NCBI RefSeq assembly: GCF_007829955.1
Contig: NZ_VIWX01000007.1
Span: forward strand, 62,001 to 126,000
DNA from: Saccharopolyspora dendranthemae
GTDB lineage: Bacteria; Actinomycetota; Actinomycetes; Mycobacteriales; Pseudonocardiaceae
Length of the DNA: 64,000 nt
Direction: 5' to 3'
In this document: one piece after another, positions 40,827 to 49,698 of the stretch
Position numbering within the stretch: the first letter of the stretch is position 1
How the letters are laid out: each line of letters starts with the position of its first letter
Position numbers and translations under genes: made by a program
The notes under the pieces: generated by a model
What the model was told of the DNA's origin: nothing
The model's database searches: none
What the model saw: only the letters and a program-made list of their open reading frames with translations

Positions 40827-43031
40827 TCAGGGCCGGTGGTTCTCGGCGTAGGCGGCGAGGGTGGCCAGCTGCGCCGGGTCCAGCGAGGGGCGCACCGAGC
40901 CGCGGGCCGTGACGAGGTGAGTGGCGGTGACCTCGGCCGCGCTGAGGGACTCCCGCATGGCCGTGAGCGCCGCCTCGCGGATCAGCGCCGTGCAGTCCGC
41001 CGCCGAGTAGCCGTCGAGGTCCCCGGCCAGGGCTGCGAGGTCGACGTCCCCGGCCAGCGGAGTGTTCTTCGCCGCCGCCGCGAGGATCGCCTGGCGCGCT
41101 TCGGCGTCCGGCGGCGGGACGTAGACGAGGCGCTCCAGCCGTCCCGGCCGCAGCAGCGCCGGATCGATCAGCTCCGGCCGGTTGGTCGCGGCGAGCACGA
41201 CCACGTCGCGCATCGGTTCCACGCCGTCGAGCTCGGTGAGCAGCGCGGCGACCACCCGGTCCGCCACGCCGGAGTCCGAGGACTGGCCGCGGCGCGGGGC
41301 CAGCGCGTCCACCTCGTCGAGGAAGACCAGCGCGGGTGAGGCGCCTCGGGCGCGCAGGAACAGCTCCCGGACGGCGCGTTCGGACTCGCCGACCCACTTG
41401 TCCATCAGCTCCGCGCCCTTGACGGTGAGCACGTTGAGCCGGCCGCTGCCTGCGAGCGCGCGCACGAGGTAGGTCTTGCCGCACCCGGGCGGGCCGTAGA
41501 GCAGCACGCCGCGCGGCGGTTCGACTCCCAGGCGGGTGAACGAATCCGGGTACTGCAGCGGCCACAGCACGGTCTCGGTGAGGGCCTGCTTGACCTCGGT
41601 CATGTCGCCGACGTCGTCCAGCGTGAGGCCGCCGGTCTGCAGGTTGTCCGATGTGGACATCGAGATCGGGCGGACCGACGCCAGCGCGTCCAGCAGGTCC
41701 TGGCGGCGGATGCGCGGGTCGGCGGGGTCGTCGCGGTGCCGCAGCGCGGCACCCAGCGCGGCCTCCCGGCACAGCGCCAGCAGATCCGCGACGACGAAAC
41801 CCGGTGTGCGCTCGGCGATCTCGGCGAACCGGACGTCCTCGTCGACGGGTGCGCCGCGCAGCAGCACGCCGAGCAGGTCGGCGCGGGTGGTGTCGTCGGG
41901 GAGCCCGATGGTGAGCTCGCGGTCGACCAGGCCCGGTTCGCGCAAGCGCGGATCGACCGACTGCGGGTGCGCGCTGGTGACCATCACCGCCGGCCCGTCA
42001 CCGCCGACCGCGGCGCGGATCGCTTCCAGCGCGATGGTCGCCAGCGGCGGCGGGTCGGACTCCGGCAGCAGCGATTCGACGTCGGTGAGCAGCAGGACCC
42101 GGTTGCCGGACGCTGCGGTCGCGCGGTCGATGGCCTGCTGCAGGCAGCTCGCGGCGGTGCGCGGCTCCAGCGCTGCGATGGCGGGGGCCGAGACCTCGAC
42201 GAGCTGCGCGCCGATCTCGGCGCACACCGAGCGCACCAGCGTCGCCTTGCCAACCCCGGGCGGCCCGCTGATCAGCGCGCCCAGCCGGGGGTCGGCGCCG
42301 AGCCTGCGCAGCAGCTCCGGCTGATCGAAGGCCAGCCGGAGCCACTCGGTCAGGTGCCGGGCGGTCTCGCGCGAGCCCACCAGATCGGCGACCGGGACTC
42401 CGGCGTGCGGCTCGGACGGTGATCGAGCGGGTTCGGCCTCTTCGGTTGCGGGGGAGGGGGTTTCGGCGGTCGAGCCGTCCTGCCACTCGACCACCGTGGA
42501 CGGTTGGACGGCCACCGCTCCGGCAGGTTCGGTCGACGTGATGGTGATCAGCTCGGTGGTCCAGGTCAGGCCGATGGCCGCCGACAGCTGGCGCCGCACC
42601 TCGCCCGCGCGGGACGACGAGGCGGGCGAGAGGTCCTGGGGGAGGAGCGACACCGCGTCGCCGCGGGAGAACACCTTGCCGGTCAGCGCGAGTCGCGCCG
42701 TCTCGTCGGACACCGTCGCGCGCGCCATCCGCGAACCTGTGATCCCGACCCTCTTGGCGGCCTCGACCTGGGCAGGGGAGACGGCGACGGACGACCCCTC
42801 GGTCACCCCGAGGTTGAGCAGCGCGACGTCGTCGAGCAGCAGGAACCCGGTCGGTGAGGTGCGGTCCGCGGCGGCGGCCAGCGCGACGGTCTCGCGCGCG
42901 CCGGTGAGCCGCACGGCGCTCCACGGCTTCAGGTCCAGGGCGTCCAGCACCTCGGGGTGCAATCGCACGACGCCGCGCCGGGTGTCTCGGGCGGAGGTCG
43001 AGACCCGCGCGGTCAAGCTGATCGAAGCCAC
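40827..43031 (-). CDS. Cdc48/VCP-like double AAA ATPase
   Basis: 734 residues. The N-terminal 200 residues resemble the Cdc48 N domain (VVRLHPEVLDALDLKPWSAVRL). Two AAA modules follow: D1 with Walker A ISGPPGVGKATLVRS near 255 and D2 with LYGPPGCGKTYLVRALAG near 505, VFLDEVDALAPRRG Walker B and VVVLAATNRPELIDPALLRPGR sensor/arginine-finger region. D1 keeps Walker A but its Walker B stretch (VLLLTDVESLL) lacks the usual DE pair, so D1 may bind without hydrolysing. The product should remodel or unfold proteins. The orthologous position in mycobacteria is Rv0435c. Specific substrates are unknown. Confidence 0.9.
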   Translation of the reverse strand: MASISLTARVSTSARDTRRGVVRLHPEVLDALDLKPWSAVRLTGARETVALAAAADRTSPTGFLLLDDVALLNLGVTEGSSVAVSPAQVEAAKRVGITGSRMARATVSDETARLALTGKVFSRGDAVSLLPQDLSPASSSRAGEVRRQLSAAIGLTWTTELITITSTEPAGAVAVQPSTVVEWQDGSTAETPSPATEEAEPARSPSEPHAGVPVADLVGSRETARHLTEWLRLAFDQPELLRRLGADPRLGALISGPPGVGKATLVRSVCAEIGAQLVEVSAPAIAALEPRTAASCLQQAIDRATAASGNRVLLLTDVESLLPESDPPPLATIALEAIRAAVGGDGPAVMVTSAHPQSVDPRLREPGLVDRELTIGLPDDTTRADLLGVLLRGAPVDEDVRFAEIAERTPGFVVADLLALCREAALGAALRHRDDPADPRIRRQDLLDALASVRPISMSTSDNLQTGGLTLDDVGDMTEVKQALTETVLWPLQYPDSFTRLGVEPPRGVLLYGPPGCGKTYLVRALAGSGRLNVLTVKGAELMDKWVGESERAVRELFLRARGASPALVFLDEVDALAPRRGQSSDSGVADRVVAALLTELDGVEPMRDVVVLAATNRPELIDPALLRPGRLERLVYVPPPDAEARQAILAAAAKNTPLAGDVDLAALAGDLDGYSAADCTALIREAALTAMRESLSAAEVTATHLVTARGSVRPSLDPAQLATLAAYAENHRP

Positions 43032-43088
43032 ACCCAGACCCTAGCGGCTACCCGCGAGGCGCGACGGTGCTGAAGGTGGTGGGCCCAG

Positions 43089-43156
43089 CCCAGTTTTAGT
43101 CATAACCGAGGGCCTTCGGTGCCCGAAATGTCCGCTCAGTTTGGACTAAAACTGGG
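43089..43156 (+). repeat. Family B palindrome, copy B2
   Basis: CCCAGTTTTAGTCATAAC (43089-43106) and GTTTGGACTAAAACTGGG (43139-43156) pair with two mismatches; total length 68 bp as in the other copies. The loop half next to the right arm matches B1 in reverse orientation, while the other half differs and carries a GGGC/GCCC hairpin. No module C adjoins it. It lies between the AAA ATPase start and the pssA stop. Confidence 0.82.
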
Positions 43157-43205
43157 AGTTGCCCAGGGAAATCACTTGAAAGGGTTCCGCGGAACTGGTT
43201 TGTGG

Positions 43206-44138
43206 TCAGTAGTCGTTGCGGTTGCGGCGGAGTTCCAGGCGACGCCAGCTCCGGCGGGGGTGTCCCGGCCCGGTGGGGCGGCGCGGCAGCCGGACCCGGC
43301 GCGCGGCTCCCGCCACGCTGCGACGCAGCGGCGGGCGGATGCCCAGGCGGCGCTGGTTGCTGCGGCGGATCGCCCGGCGCTCGCGGGGAGCGGCGTCCCA
43401 CGCCTCCGGGTGCCGCGACAACCAGTGGTAGCGGTAGACGGCGTAGGGGACGTGCAGCAGGTAGAGCACCATCGCGATGGCCAGCGACAGCAGCGGGAAC
43501 ACCACGATCAGCGCGGCCAGCAGCGCGACGCCCACCAGCAGCGGGGCCACGAACTTCGGCGGCACCTTCACCGTCTTCAGCGACAGCGTGGGCACTCGGC
43601 TGACCGCCAGCGCGGCGATCAGCACCATCCACACCATCACCACGCCCTGGTGCGCCCACCAACCCGGGTAGCCGAAGTGCGCGGTCAGCGCGAGCGGCAG
43701 CAGCGCGAGCAGGCCGGCGGCCGGGGCGGGCACGCCGACGAAGAACTCCTTGGCGAACGGTGGCTGCTCGGCGTCGTCGAGCAGCGTGTTGAACCGCGCG
43801 AGGCGCAGCACCATGCAGACCGCGAAGATCAGCGAGACCACCCAGCCGGCCCGGTTGTCCTGCATGTGCCAGGCGTAGAGCGTCAACGCCGGGGCCACGC
43901 CGAAGGACATCGCGTCAGCCAGCGAGTCCAGTTCCGCGCCCATCTTGGAGGTCGCGTCGAGCAGCCGGGCGATCCGGCCGTCGAGGCCGTCGAGCACCGC
44001 GGCGACGGCGACGGAACCGATCGCGAAGTTCAGCTGCTCGTTGAGGGCGAACTGGATCGCGGACAGGCCCGCGCACATCGCGAGCACGGTGATCGCATTG
44101 GGCAGCAGCCGGACGCCGGGGGTGGTCCGCATGCTCAT
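43206..44138 (-). CDS. pssA: CDP-diacylglycerol-serine O-phosphatidyltransferase
   Basis: 310 residues from ATG (complement 44136-44138). The CDP-alcohol phosphotransferase motif DGLDGRIARLLDATSKMGAE and the following LDSLAD (residues 50-75) carry the metal-binding aspartates; about seven to eight membrane helices follow, then a basic Arg-rich tail of about 60 residues (RRSNQRRLGIRPPLRR). The enzyme makes phosphatidylserine, which the overlapping psd gene product converts to phosphatidylethanolamine. Its start lies four bases within the psd 3' end, so the two are coupled. Confidence 0.93.
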   Translation of the reverse strand: MSMRTTPGVRLLPNAITVLAMCAGLSAIQFALNEQLNFAIGSVAVAAVLDGLDGRIARLLDATSKMGAELDSLADAMSFGVAPALTLYAWHMQDNRAGWVVSLIFAVCMVLRLARFNTLLDDAEQPPFAKEFFVGVPAPAAGLLALLPLALTAHFGYPGWWAHQGVVMVWMVLIAALAVSRVPTLSLKTVKVPPKFVAPLLVGVALLAALIVVFPLLSLAIAMVLYLLHVPYAVYRYHWLSRHPEAWDAAPRERRAIRRSNQRRLGIRPPLRRSVAGAARRVRLPRRPTGPGHPRRSWRRLELRRNRNDY

Positions 44139-44848
44139 CGGTCGCGATTCCCCCTGGGAAGTTCGGCGAGCGGGGTTTCGCCGCCGATGGTGCGCTGGCC
44201 GGGCTCGACCAGGACCTTGCTGTCGGCGGGCACGTAGAGGTCCACGCGCGAGCCGAACCGGATGAGGCCGTAGGTGTCACCGGCGTTGATGCTGTCGCCC
44301 TCGGCGACCTCGCAGACGATGCGGCGCGCGACCAGCCCGGCGATCTGCACGACGGCGACGCGGGTGCCGTCCTCGGCGCGGATGGCCATCGAGTTGCGCT
44401 CGTTGTCCTCGCTGGCCTTGTCCAGGTCGGCGGAGAGGAACTTGCCCGGGCGGTAGACGATCTTGTCGATCTTGCCGCTGACCGGGACGCGCTGGACGTG
44501 CACGTCGAAGATGGTCAGGAAGGTGCTGATGCGGGTCATCGGCTTGTCGCCGAAGCCCAGCTCGGCGGGCGGCACGGCGCTCTCGACGTGCGCGACGGCG
44601 CCGTCCGCGGCTGCCACGGCCAGGCCCGCGCGGGTGGGGGTGGTGCGGGCGGGCTCGCGGAAGAACCACGCGCACCAGGCGGTGAGCACGGCGCCCACGA
44701 CGCCCAGCGGACGCCAGATGCGGCGCAGCACGAGCGTGCCGACGGCGGCGCCGATGACGAACGGCCTGCCTGCCGGGTGCATCGGCGGAACGGTGTCCTT
44801 GGCCAGCGCGATCAGGTGCGCCAGCGGGCTCTCTTGGGTGCTGCTCAT
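44135..44848 (-). CDS. psd: Phosphatidylserine decarboxylase (short form)
   Basis: 237 residues from ATG (complement 44846-44848). A hydrophobic N-terminal segment (FVIGAAVGTLVLRRI) precedes the decarboxylase fold with FFREPARTTP, FLTIFDVHVQRVPVSG, and LIRFGSRVDLYVP near 205, where self-cleavage at Gly-Ser generates the pyruvoyl group. This is the archaeal-type or Rv0437c-type short PSD. It forms a coupled pair with pssA. Upstream lies a 700-bp non-coding region with repeat A4 and terminators. Confidence 0.93.
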   Translation of the reverse strand: MSSTQESPLAHLIALAKDTVPPMHPAGRPFVIGAAVGTLVLRRIWRPLGVVGAVLTAWCAWFFREPARTTPTRAGLAVAAADGAVAHVESAVPPAELGFGDKPMTRISTFLTIFDVHVQRVPVSGKIDKIVYRPGKFLSADLDKASEDNERNSMAIRAEDGTRVAVVQIAGLVARRIVCEVAEGDSINAGDTYGLIRFGSRVDLYVPADSKVLVEPGQRTIGGETPLAELPRGNRDR

Positions 44849-45062
44849 CGAGGTAGTCGCGCCTCTGCGTCGGAAATCATGTCAGCGCGGCGCGGTAGTC
44901 CTGCCTGCGCCGTTGACGTACAGCATCGCGGACGCCTCGTCCCCACCATCGTCAGGGGGCCAAGTCGATCAAGAACAGCCCGACTGACCTGCACGTACAC
45001 CAACCGGAATGCTACCGCCCCGAAGACCCCGAGTCACACGGACGGGTGAACCCCCCAAACGT

Positions 45063-45230
45063 CAGGCAAGCACCGAAGGTGCTTCCGCAGTACCCCACCT
45101 GAGCAACACGCACCGCCGCGGGTTCTGAGACGTCGCCTGGGGAGGACGCCGCGACGCCGTGTATTGGCATACATCAGGAGTGGCGCCCGGACCCAGGCGG
45201 CGTCTCAGGTTCCGCCACCCGCACCGCCAC
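45063..45230 (+). repeat. Family A structured repeat, copy A4 (reverse orientation), with module D
   Basis: Arms CTGAGACGTCGCCTGG (45125-45140) and CCAGGCGGCGTCTCAG (45193-45208) pair with a single T-G wobble on this strand. The core has TGTATTGGCATACA then ATCAGGAGTGGCGC. Module D lies on the left: hairpin AAGCACC-GAA-GGTGCTT (45068-45084) and ACCCCACCTGAGCA. It is the only copy not in a convergent gap; both neighbouring genes are on the minus strand. Confidence 0.83.
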
Positions 45231-45261
45231 GCAGCGGGGCCACCTCACGGAAGAAGAGAAC

Positions 45262-45307
45262 AAAGAGGCCGTTCGGCGCCTCCCCGTAGGTGCCGAACGG
45301 CCTCTTT
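45262..45307. terminator. Strong hairpin terminator
   Basis: AAAGAGGCCGTTCGGC (45262-45277) and GCCGAACGGCCTCTTT (45292-45307) pair perfectly, and the stem extends inward. On the minus strand it is followed by a T/C-rich run (TTTGTTCTCTTCTTCC), so it probably ends the M48-like gene transcript. Confidence 0.85.
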
Positions 45308-45317
45308 GATTTCGGGT

Positions 45318-45342
45318 CCGTGCGCCCCCCGACGGCGCACGG
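45318..45342 (+). terminator. Hairpin terminator facing right
   Basis: CCGTGCGCC (45318-45326) and GGCGCACGG (45334-45342) pair perfectly and are followed by CCCTCTTTT. No plus-strand gene precedes it except repeat A4, so it might end a transcript crossing that repeat. Confidence 0.7.
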
Positions 45343-45548
45343 CCCTCTTTTCTGGCGGTCCGCAGCCACCCGGCAAGCGTGGGTGCCGTCGCGGACACGA
45401 AGGAGATGGACTGATCAACGGTTCGTGACGCGGTTTCTAGTGTAATTGAGTTCACAGCTTGTCCGTAGCCGCTAACGGAGGACGTTGCGAACGCATTTAG
45501 TGACTCCGAGTCAGCAAAGCGTCTGCTCGGTTCACGAACGTGGGGCGG
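45343..45548. other. Non-coding remainder of the 700-bp psd/M48-like gap
   Basis: Apart from the A4 repeat and two terminators the gap between 44849 and 45548 has no credible ORF. The last part is less GC-rich (GTGTAATTGAGTTCACAG) and holds an AAGGAG next to a two-codon ORF, which I regard as chance. Confidence 0.45.
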
Positions 45549-47507
45549 TCAATCCAGGGACAGGGCGGGCTCGTCCGGTTCCATGCGCGCGCCCATGAGC
45601 TCGGCCAGCCCGTGGTACGGATCTCCGTGCTCGACGCCGTCGGCCGTGCTGTGCAGGGTCAGCACCGACACCCCGTCCTTGCTGCCCGAGGCCACGCGGA
45701 GATCGTCGAGCGTCGACATCGCGTACTCGTCGAGGTAGAGGTCCAGGTCCAGCGACCAGCCCGTCTTCTCCTGGTCGAGCCGGGCGCTGGCCACGTCGCG
45801 GCTGTCCACCCACTGAGCTCCGGTGCGCTGCTGGAGATCGCTGACGGGGCTCGACGCCAGCTCGCTGAGCTGTTCCTCCTCGGCCTCCCTGAGCCGGGCG
45901 AGGGTGCCTGCGAGCAGGCGTTTCGCAGCGCTGGCGTCGCTGGGGAGCAGCAGCAGACCGCGGTCGGTGACGAGCAGGTCGTAGGCCTCGCCGGAGCACT
46001 GGACCGGGCTGACGATCCCGGCCAGCACGGGTTCGGGCTCCTCGGCGGGCTCGCGGGTGTGGTGCAGCGGGACGCCGAGGTCGACCAGCACCCGGTGCAG
46101 GCCGGGGATGAGCCGCGGGTCGGCGACCGCGGGTCGCACCAGGCGATCGGGGTCCAGCGGCCGCCCGTTGGCCAGCCGCACTCCGAGCGGGCCGCCCCAG
46201 TCCAGTTCGTGGTGGGCCCGGTGGGCGCAGATCAGCGCGTCGATGACGGTGCATCCGAGCAGCTCGGTGAGGGTGTCCTCGGCGGTCCGGTCGATCTCCG
46301 AGGGGTGCAGGCCCGGGTTGAGCACCGGGTTGATCAGGTCGCGGCCGTGGCCGCGGTGGATGGCGGCGAGGACGCCCTGGATCGTCGGGTCCACGCCCAG
46401 CCCGCACTGGTGCGCGGCCGCGCTGAGCTGCGCGGCCTTCTCGGCGGACTGCGTTGCGCCCGCCTGGCGGGCGACCTCGGGCCACGGCATCCGCGGTCCG
46501 AGCGAGTCCACCAGGAGCCGGTCCTCGAGCTCCGGCACGGCGTTGCGCGGCTTGCGCAGGATCGCGAACGCCGGACGCTCGTCGGCTTCCTTGTCGGCGG
46601 CTTTGAGCCGCTTCATCAGGTCGATCCTGGCGCGCACCGGCAGTTCGCCGCTCTCCTCGGCGATGGCCTGCTTCGCGCGCTCGGCCAGCGCGGGTTTGCG
46701 CGTGGGGTGGTCCATGAAGCTGCGGAAGCCGAGCAGCACGTCGGGGGCGTGGCCGATGGTGGCGGCCAGGCTCAGGTACTCGGCGGTGTAGTCCTGCCAG
46801 CCCAGTTCGATCGCGGTCGTCTTGCGCAGCGCCATCACGGCGGTCCGCTTGCCCGCGACGCGCACCGCGGCGGCGTCACCCGCGAGCACGAGCTCCTTGG
46901 TGGTGGTGACGGCGATGGCCGTGAACAGCCGGGCGTAACCGGCGAAGATCCACTTCACGGGCCCGGCCGTGAGGCCGTCGATGGTCCGCTGCACGCCGGC
47001 CAGCACCCGGTGCGCGGTGACCGTGAGCCTGCTGCGGCCGGTCAGGCGGCCGACCGCGTGGGCCAGCGAGGCGCCGAGCTCGGAGGTGGTCAGCGCCGCC
47101 AGCACCGGCAGCCCGATCTCCAGGTAGCGGGTGCGGGTGCGCAGGCCGAGCAGCGCGGTCTCCTCCCGGACGGTGACGCCCGGTTCGGAGGTGATCCGGA
47201 TTTCGTCCGGGAGAGGGGAGTCGGTGGCGTCGACGAGCTGGTCGATGGTGCGCCACAGGTTGGGCTGGGAGACCCGGTCCACCGGCACGCCGCGCGGGCG
47301 GACCCGGTTGCGCAGCACCGCCCGCAGGCCGATCACCAGGATCGCGCCGACGACGAGGGCGGCGAAGGCGACCTTCATCCCACCGACGGTGTCGCGGCGG
47401 AAGGTCATGCCCGCCATCAGCAGCAGACCGGCGATCAGACCGATCGAACCGGCGAAGAAACCGATGTGCAACGCCAGCGCCAGGGCGGCGCGCCAGGGGC
47501 CACGCAC
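45549..47507 (-). CDS. M48-like membrane protein with degenerate zinc motif
   Basis: About 652 residues from GTG (complement 47505-47507), eight bases after GGAG; a TTG at 47579 would add 24 residues but lacks a ribosome site. Two N-terminal membrane helices are followed by a region resembling M48 peptidases: IRITSEPGVTVREETALLGLRTRTRYLEIGLPVLAALTTSELGASLAHAVGRL has the M48 layout, but the HExxH site reads HAVGR, so the catalytic Glu and second His are missing. A long C-terminal region (residues 270-650) has no domain I recognise. It is therefore a probable pseudo-peptidase or scaffold. It lies between psd and moeA; mycobacteria have no such gene at this position to my knowledge. Confidence 0.75.
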   Translation of the reverse strand: MRGPWRAALALALHIGFFAGSIGLIAGLLLMAGMTFRRDTVGGMKVAFAALVVGAILVIGLRAVLRNRVRPRGVPVDRVSQPNLWRTIDQLVDATDSPLPDEIRITSEPGVTVREETALLGLRTRTRYLEIGLPVLAALTTSELGASLAHAVGRLTGRSRLTVTAHRVLAGVQRTIDGLTAGPVKWIFAGYARLFTAIAVTTTKELVLAGDAAAVRVAGKRTAVMALRKTTAIELGWQDYTAEYLSLAATIGHAPDVLLGFRSFMDHPTRKPALAERAKQAIAEESGELPVRARIDLMKRLKAADKEADERPAFAILRKPRNAVPELEDRLLVDSLGPRMPWPEVARQAGATQSAEKAAQLSAAAHQCGLGVDPTIQGVLAAIHRGHGRDLINPVLNPGLHPSEIDRTAEDTLTELLGCTVIDALICAHRAHHELDWGGPLGVRLANGRPLDPDRLVRPAVADPRLIPGLHRVLVDLGVPLHHTREPAEEPEPVLAGIVSPVQCSGEAYDLLVTDRGLLLLPSDASAAKRLLAGTLARLREAEEEQLSELASSPVSDLQQRTGAQWVDSRDVASARLDQEKTGWSLDLDLYLDEYAMSTLDDLRVASGSKDGVSVLTLHSTADGVEHGDPYHGLAELMGARMEPDEPALSLD

Positions 47508-47606
47508 GTGCAGAACTCCGGAGGGGAAGTGGAAGGTCGAGCTCGCAGTCTTCGCGACCGAAAGTCGAACCGTCAACAAGGGTGTGAGAAGCGATATCGA
47601 CTTGAT

Positions 47607-48845
47607 CTAGTCCAGCAACACCACGTCCACAGTGGACCCGGCGGGGACCTCGGTCACGTCCTCGGGGATCGTCAGCAAGCAGTTCGCCTTCGCCAGGCTG
47701 CCCAGCAGGTGCGATCCCGGGGCGCCCTGCAGGCTGACCTCGCCGGTCTCCGGGTCGAAGACCCCGCGCCGGAACTGCTTCTTGTCCGACGGGGCGATCA
47801 GCGGCTCGGCGAGCACGGCCTGCCTGCGGTGCCGCGAGAGCGCGGTGTGCCCGGCGGCGGCCAGGATCGCCGGGCGGACGAAGACCTCGAACGAGACCAT
47901 CGAGCTCACCGGGTTGCCGGGCAGCGTCACCACCGCGAAGGCGTCCCGGTAGCGACCGCAGCCCTGCGGCATCCCGGGCTGCATCGCGACCTTGGTGAAC
48001 TCCACGCCGTTGCCGGCCAGGGCGTCCTTGACCACCTCGTACGCTCCTGCGCTGACCCCGCCCGAGGTGAGCAGCAGGTCGGCGGAGTCAAGGTGCTCCT
48101 GCAGCACCGCGTGGAACGCCTCGACGTCGTCGGGCACGAACCGCAGCGTCGTCGGCTCGCCGCCGGCCTCCTCGACGGCGGCCGCGAGCATCAGCCCGTT
48201 GGACTCGTAGATCTGCCCGTTCTGCAGCTCGTCGCCGGGGGCGACCAGCTCGGAGCCGGTGGAGAGGACCAGCACGCGCACCGGTCGGTGCACCGGCAGT
48301 TCGGCAGCGCCCACGGCCGCGGCCACGCCGAGCTGCGCGGCACCCAGCCGGGTGCCCGCGGTGAGCACGGTCGTGCCTTCCGCGACGTCCTCGCCCGCGC
48401 GCCGCACGTGCGCGCCCGGCTGCACGGAGGCGAACAGCGCCACCGTCTCGGTGCTGCCGTCGGTGCGTTCCACCGGGATGACCGCGTCCGCCCCCGGCGG
48501 CAGCTGCGCGCCCGTCATGATCCGGTGCGCGGTGCCCGGCTGCAGCGGCGGCACGTCCACCCGCCCGGCCGGGATGTCCTCGGACACCGGCAACTTCACC
48601 GGTGCGTCCTGCGTCGCCTCGGTCAGGTCCACCGAGCGAACGGCGTAGCCGTCCATCGCGGAGTTGCTGAACGGCGGCAGCGGAATCGGGGCGACCAGAT
48701 CGCTCGCCAGGGCGAGACCGAGGCAGTTCTGCAGCGGGCGGGTCTCGACCGGGGTGCGGGTCAGCAGGGACGCGACCTTCGCCTCGTGGTCTGCCACCGA
48801 GGTGAGCTCGTTCGCGGGGTTGGAAGAGGACACGCCACGCATCAT
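47607..48845 (-). CDS. moeA: Molybdopterin molybdotransferase
   Basis: 412 residues; the first two codons both encode Met. The protein inserts molybdate into adenylated molybdopterin. Motifs: LPPFSNSAMDGYAVRS near 60, ADAVIPVERTD near 120, VRRAGEDVAEGTTVLTAG, the MPT-binding domain VLVLSTGSELVAPGD near 190 and LLLTSGGVSAGAYEVVKDAL near 260, then the metal region MQPGMPQGCGR and TLPGNPVSSMVSFEVFV. It occupies the moeA2 position of the mycobacterial order. Its product would supply cofactor to the molybdenum hydroxylase encoded at 60-63 kb. Confidence 0.93.
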   Translation of the reverse strand: MMRGVSSSNPANELTSVADHEAKVASLLTRTPVETRPLQNCLGLALASDLVAPIPLPPFSNSAMDGYAVRSVDLTEATQDAPVKLPVSEDIPAGRVDVPPLQPGTAHRIMTGAQLPPGADAVIPVERTDGSTETVALFASVQPGAHVRRAGEDVAEGTTVLTAGTRLGAAQLGVAAAVGAAELPVHRPVRVLVLSTGSELVAPGDELQNGQIYESNGLMLAAAVEEAGGEPTTLRFVPDDVEAFHAVLQEHLDSADLLLTSGGVSAGAYEVVKDALAGNGVEFTKVAMQPGMPQGCGRYRDAFAVVTLPGNPVSSMVSFEVFVRPAILAAAGHTALSRHRRQAVLAEPLIAPSDKKQFRRGVFDPETGEVSLQGAPGSHLLGSLAKANCLLTIPEDVTEVPAGSTVDVVLLD

Positions 48846-49014
48846 CTGTCATAGGCACCCGCCGTGTCGCCATCGGCGTGGGATTGATCGCTCCCGGGTG
48901 GGTGGCACAATGCCCGCCCGGTCGAGCCGAGCGGACCTGCCTCGCGGGGAGAACCGCCTACATAGAATCGCGGTGCCCTCGCCGAGCGTCGGCGTCGGCG
49001 AAGGGGGTTGTGCT

Positions 49015-49698
49015 GTGCAGGTCCGTACTCGTCACACGCCGTCGTACGGCGTCGCCCGGCTGATGCTCGCGCCGGGGGAGCCCGTGCGGGTGGAGTCCGG
49101 CTCGATGCTGGCCACCAGCTACGGCGTGACCGTCGATTCGCGCGCGCAGGGCGGTTTCTTCAAGTCGCTGGCCCGTTCCGCGCTGGGCGGCGAGTCCTTC
49201 TACGTCTCCACCTACACCGCTCCGCAGCAGGGCGGCTGGGTCGACGTGGCCCCGACGCTGCCGGGCGACCTCAACGTGCTGGAGCTCGACGGCCGCGTCG
49301 GCTGGTGCGTGACGAAGGGGTGCTGGCTGGCCTCGGCGAGCACGGTGCAGGTCGAAACCCAGTGGGGCGGCTTCCAGAACCTCTTCGGTGGCGAGGGCGG
49401 ATTCCTCACCCGGCTCAGCGGGCACGGGTCCGCCGTCGTGGCCTGCTACGGCGCCCTGGACGTGGTGACCCTGCAGCCCGGCGAGTACGTCACGATCGAC
49501 ACCGGCCACGTCGTCGCCTACGCCGACACGGTGCAGAGCCAGCTGCGGCAGATGAACCCGGGCGTCGCGCAGTCGCTGAAGAGCGGCGAGGGTTTGGTCT
49601 TCGACTTCGCCGGCCCGGGACAGGTGCTCACCCAGACCCGGAACCCGAACGGTCTCGTCGGCTGGTTGCGGGCGAATGGCCTCGGCCCTCGTTCTTGA
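49015..49698 (+). CDS. AIM24 / TIGR00266-type protein
   Basis: 227 residues from GTG 49015, seven bases after AAGGGGG; upstream in-frame extension is ignored. The beta-rich TRAP-like fold of the AIM24 family is evident from ARLMLAPGEPVRVESGSMLA near 15, GGFFKSLARSALGGESFYVSTYTA near 45 and GSAVVACYGALDVVTLQPGEYVTIDTGHVVAYAD near 140. The family is widespread and its function is not established; it is often a tryptophan-RNA-binding-attenuator-like fold. The gene is divergent from moeA. Confidence 0.87.
   Translation: MQVRTRHTPSYGVARLMLAPGEPVRVESGSMLATSYGVTVDSRAQGGFFKSLARSALGGESFYVSTYTAPQQGGWVDVAPTLPGDLNVLELDGRVGWCVTKGCWLASASTVQVETQWGGFQNLFGGEGGFLTRLSGHGSAVVACYGALDVVTLQPGEYVTIDTGHVVAYADTVQSQLRQMNPGVAQSLKSGEGLVFDFAGPGQVLTQTRNPNGLVGWLRANGLGPRS

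Noticed and set aside
45391..45410. AAGGAG followed by ATGGACTGA as a minigene
   Set aside because: Zero spacing and a two-codon frame; most likely chance.
45540..48854. A 1104-codon open frame on the plus strand
   Set aside because: Antisense to both the M48-like gene and moeA; composition is typical of a high-GC shadow.
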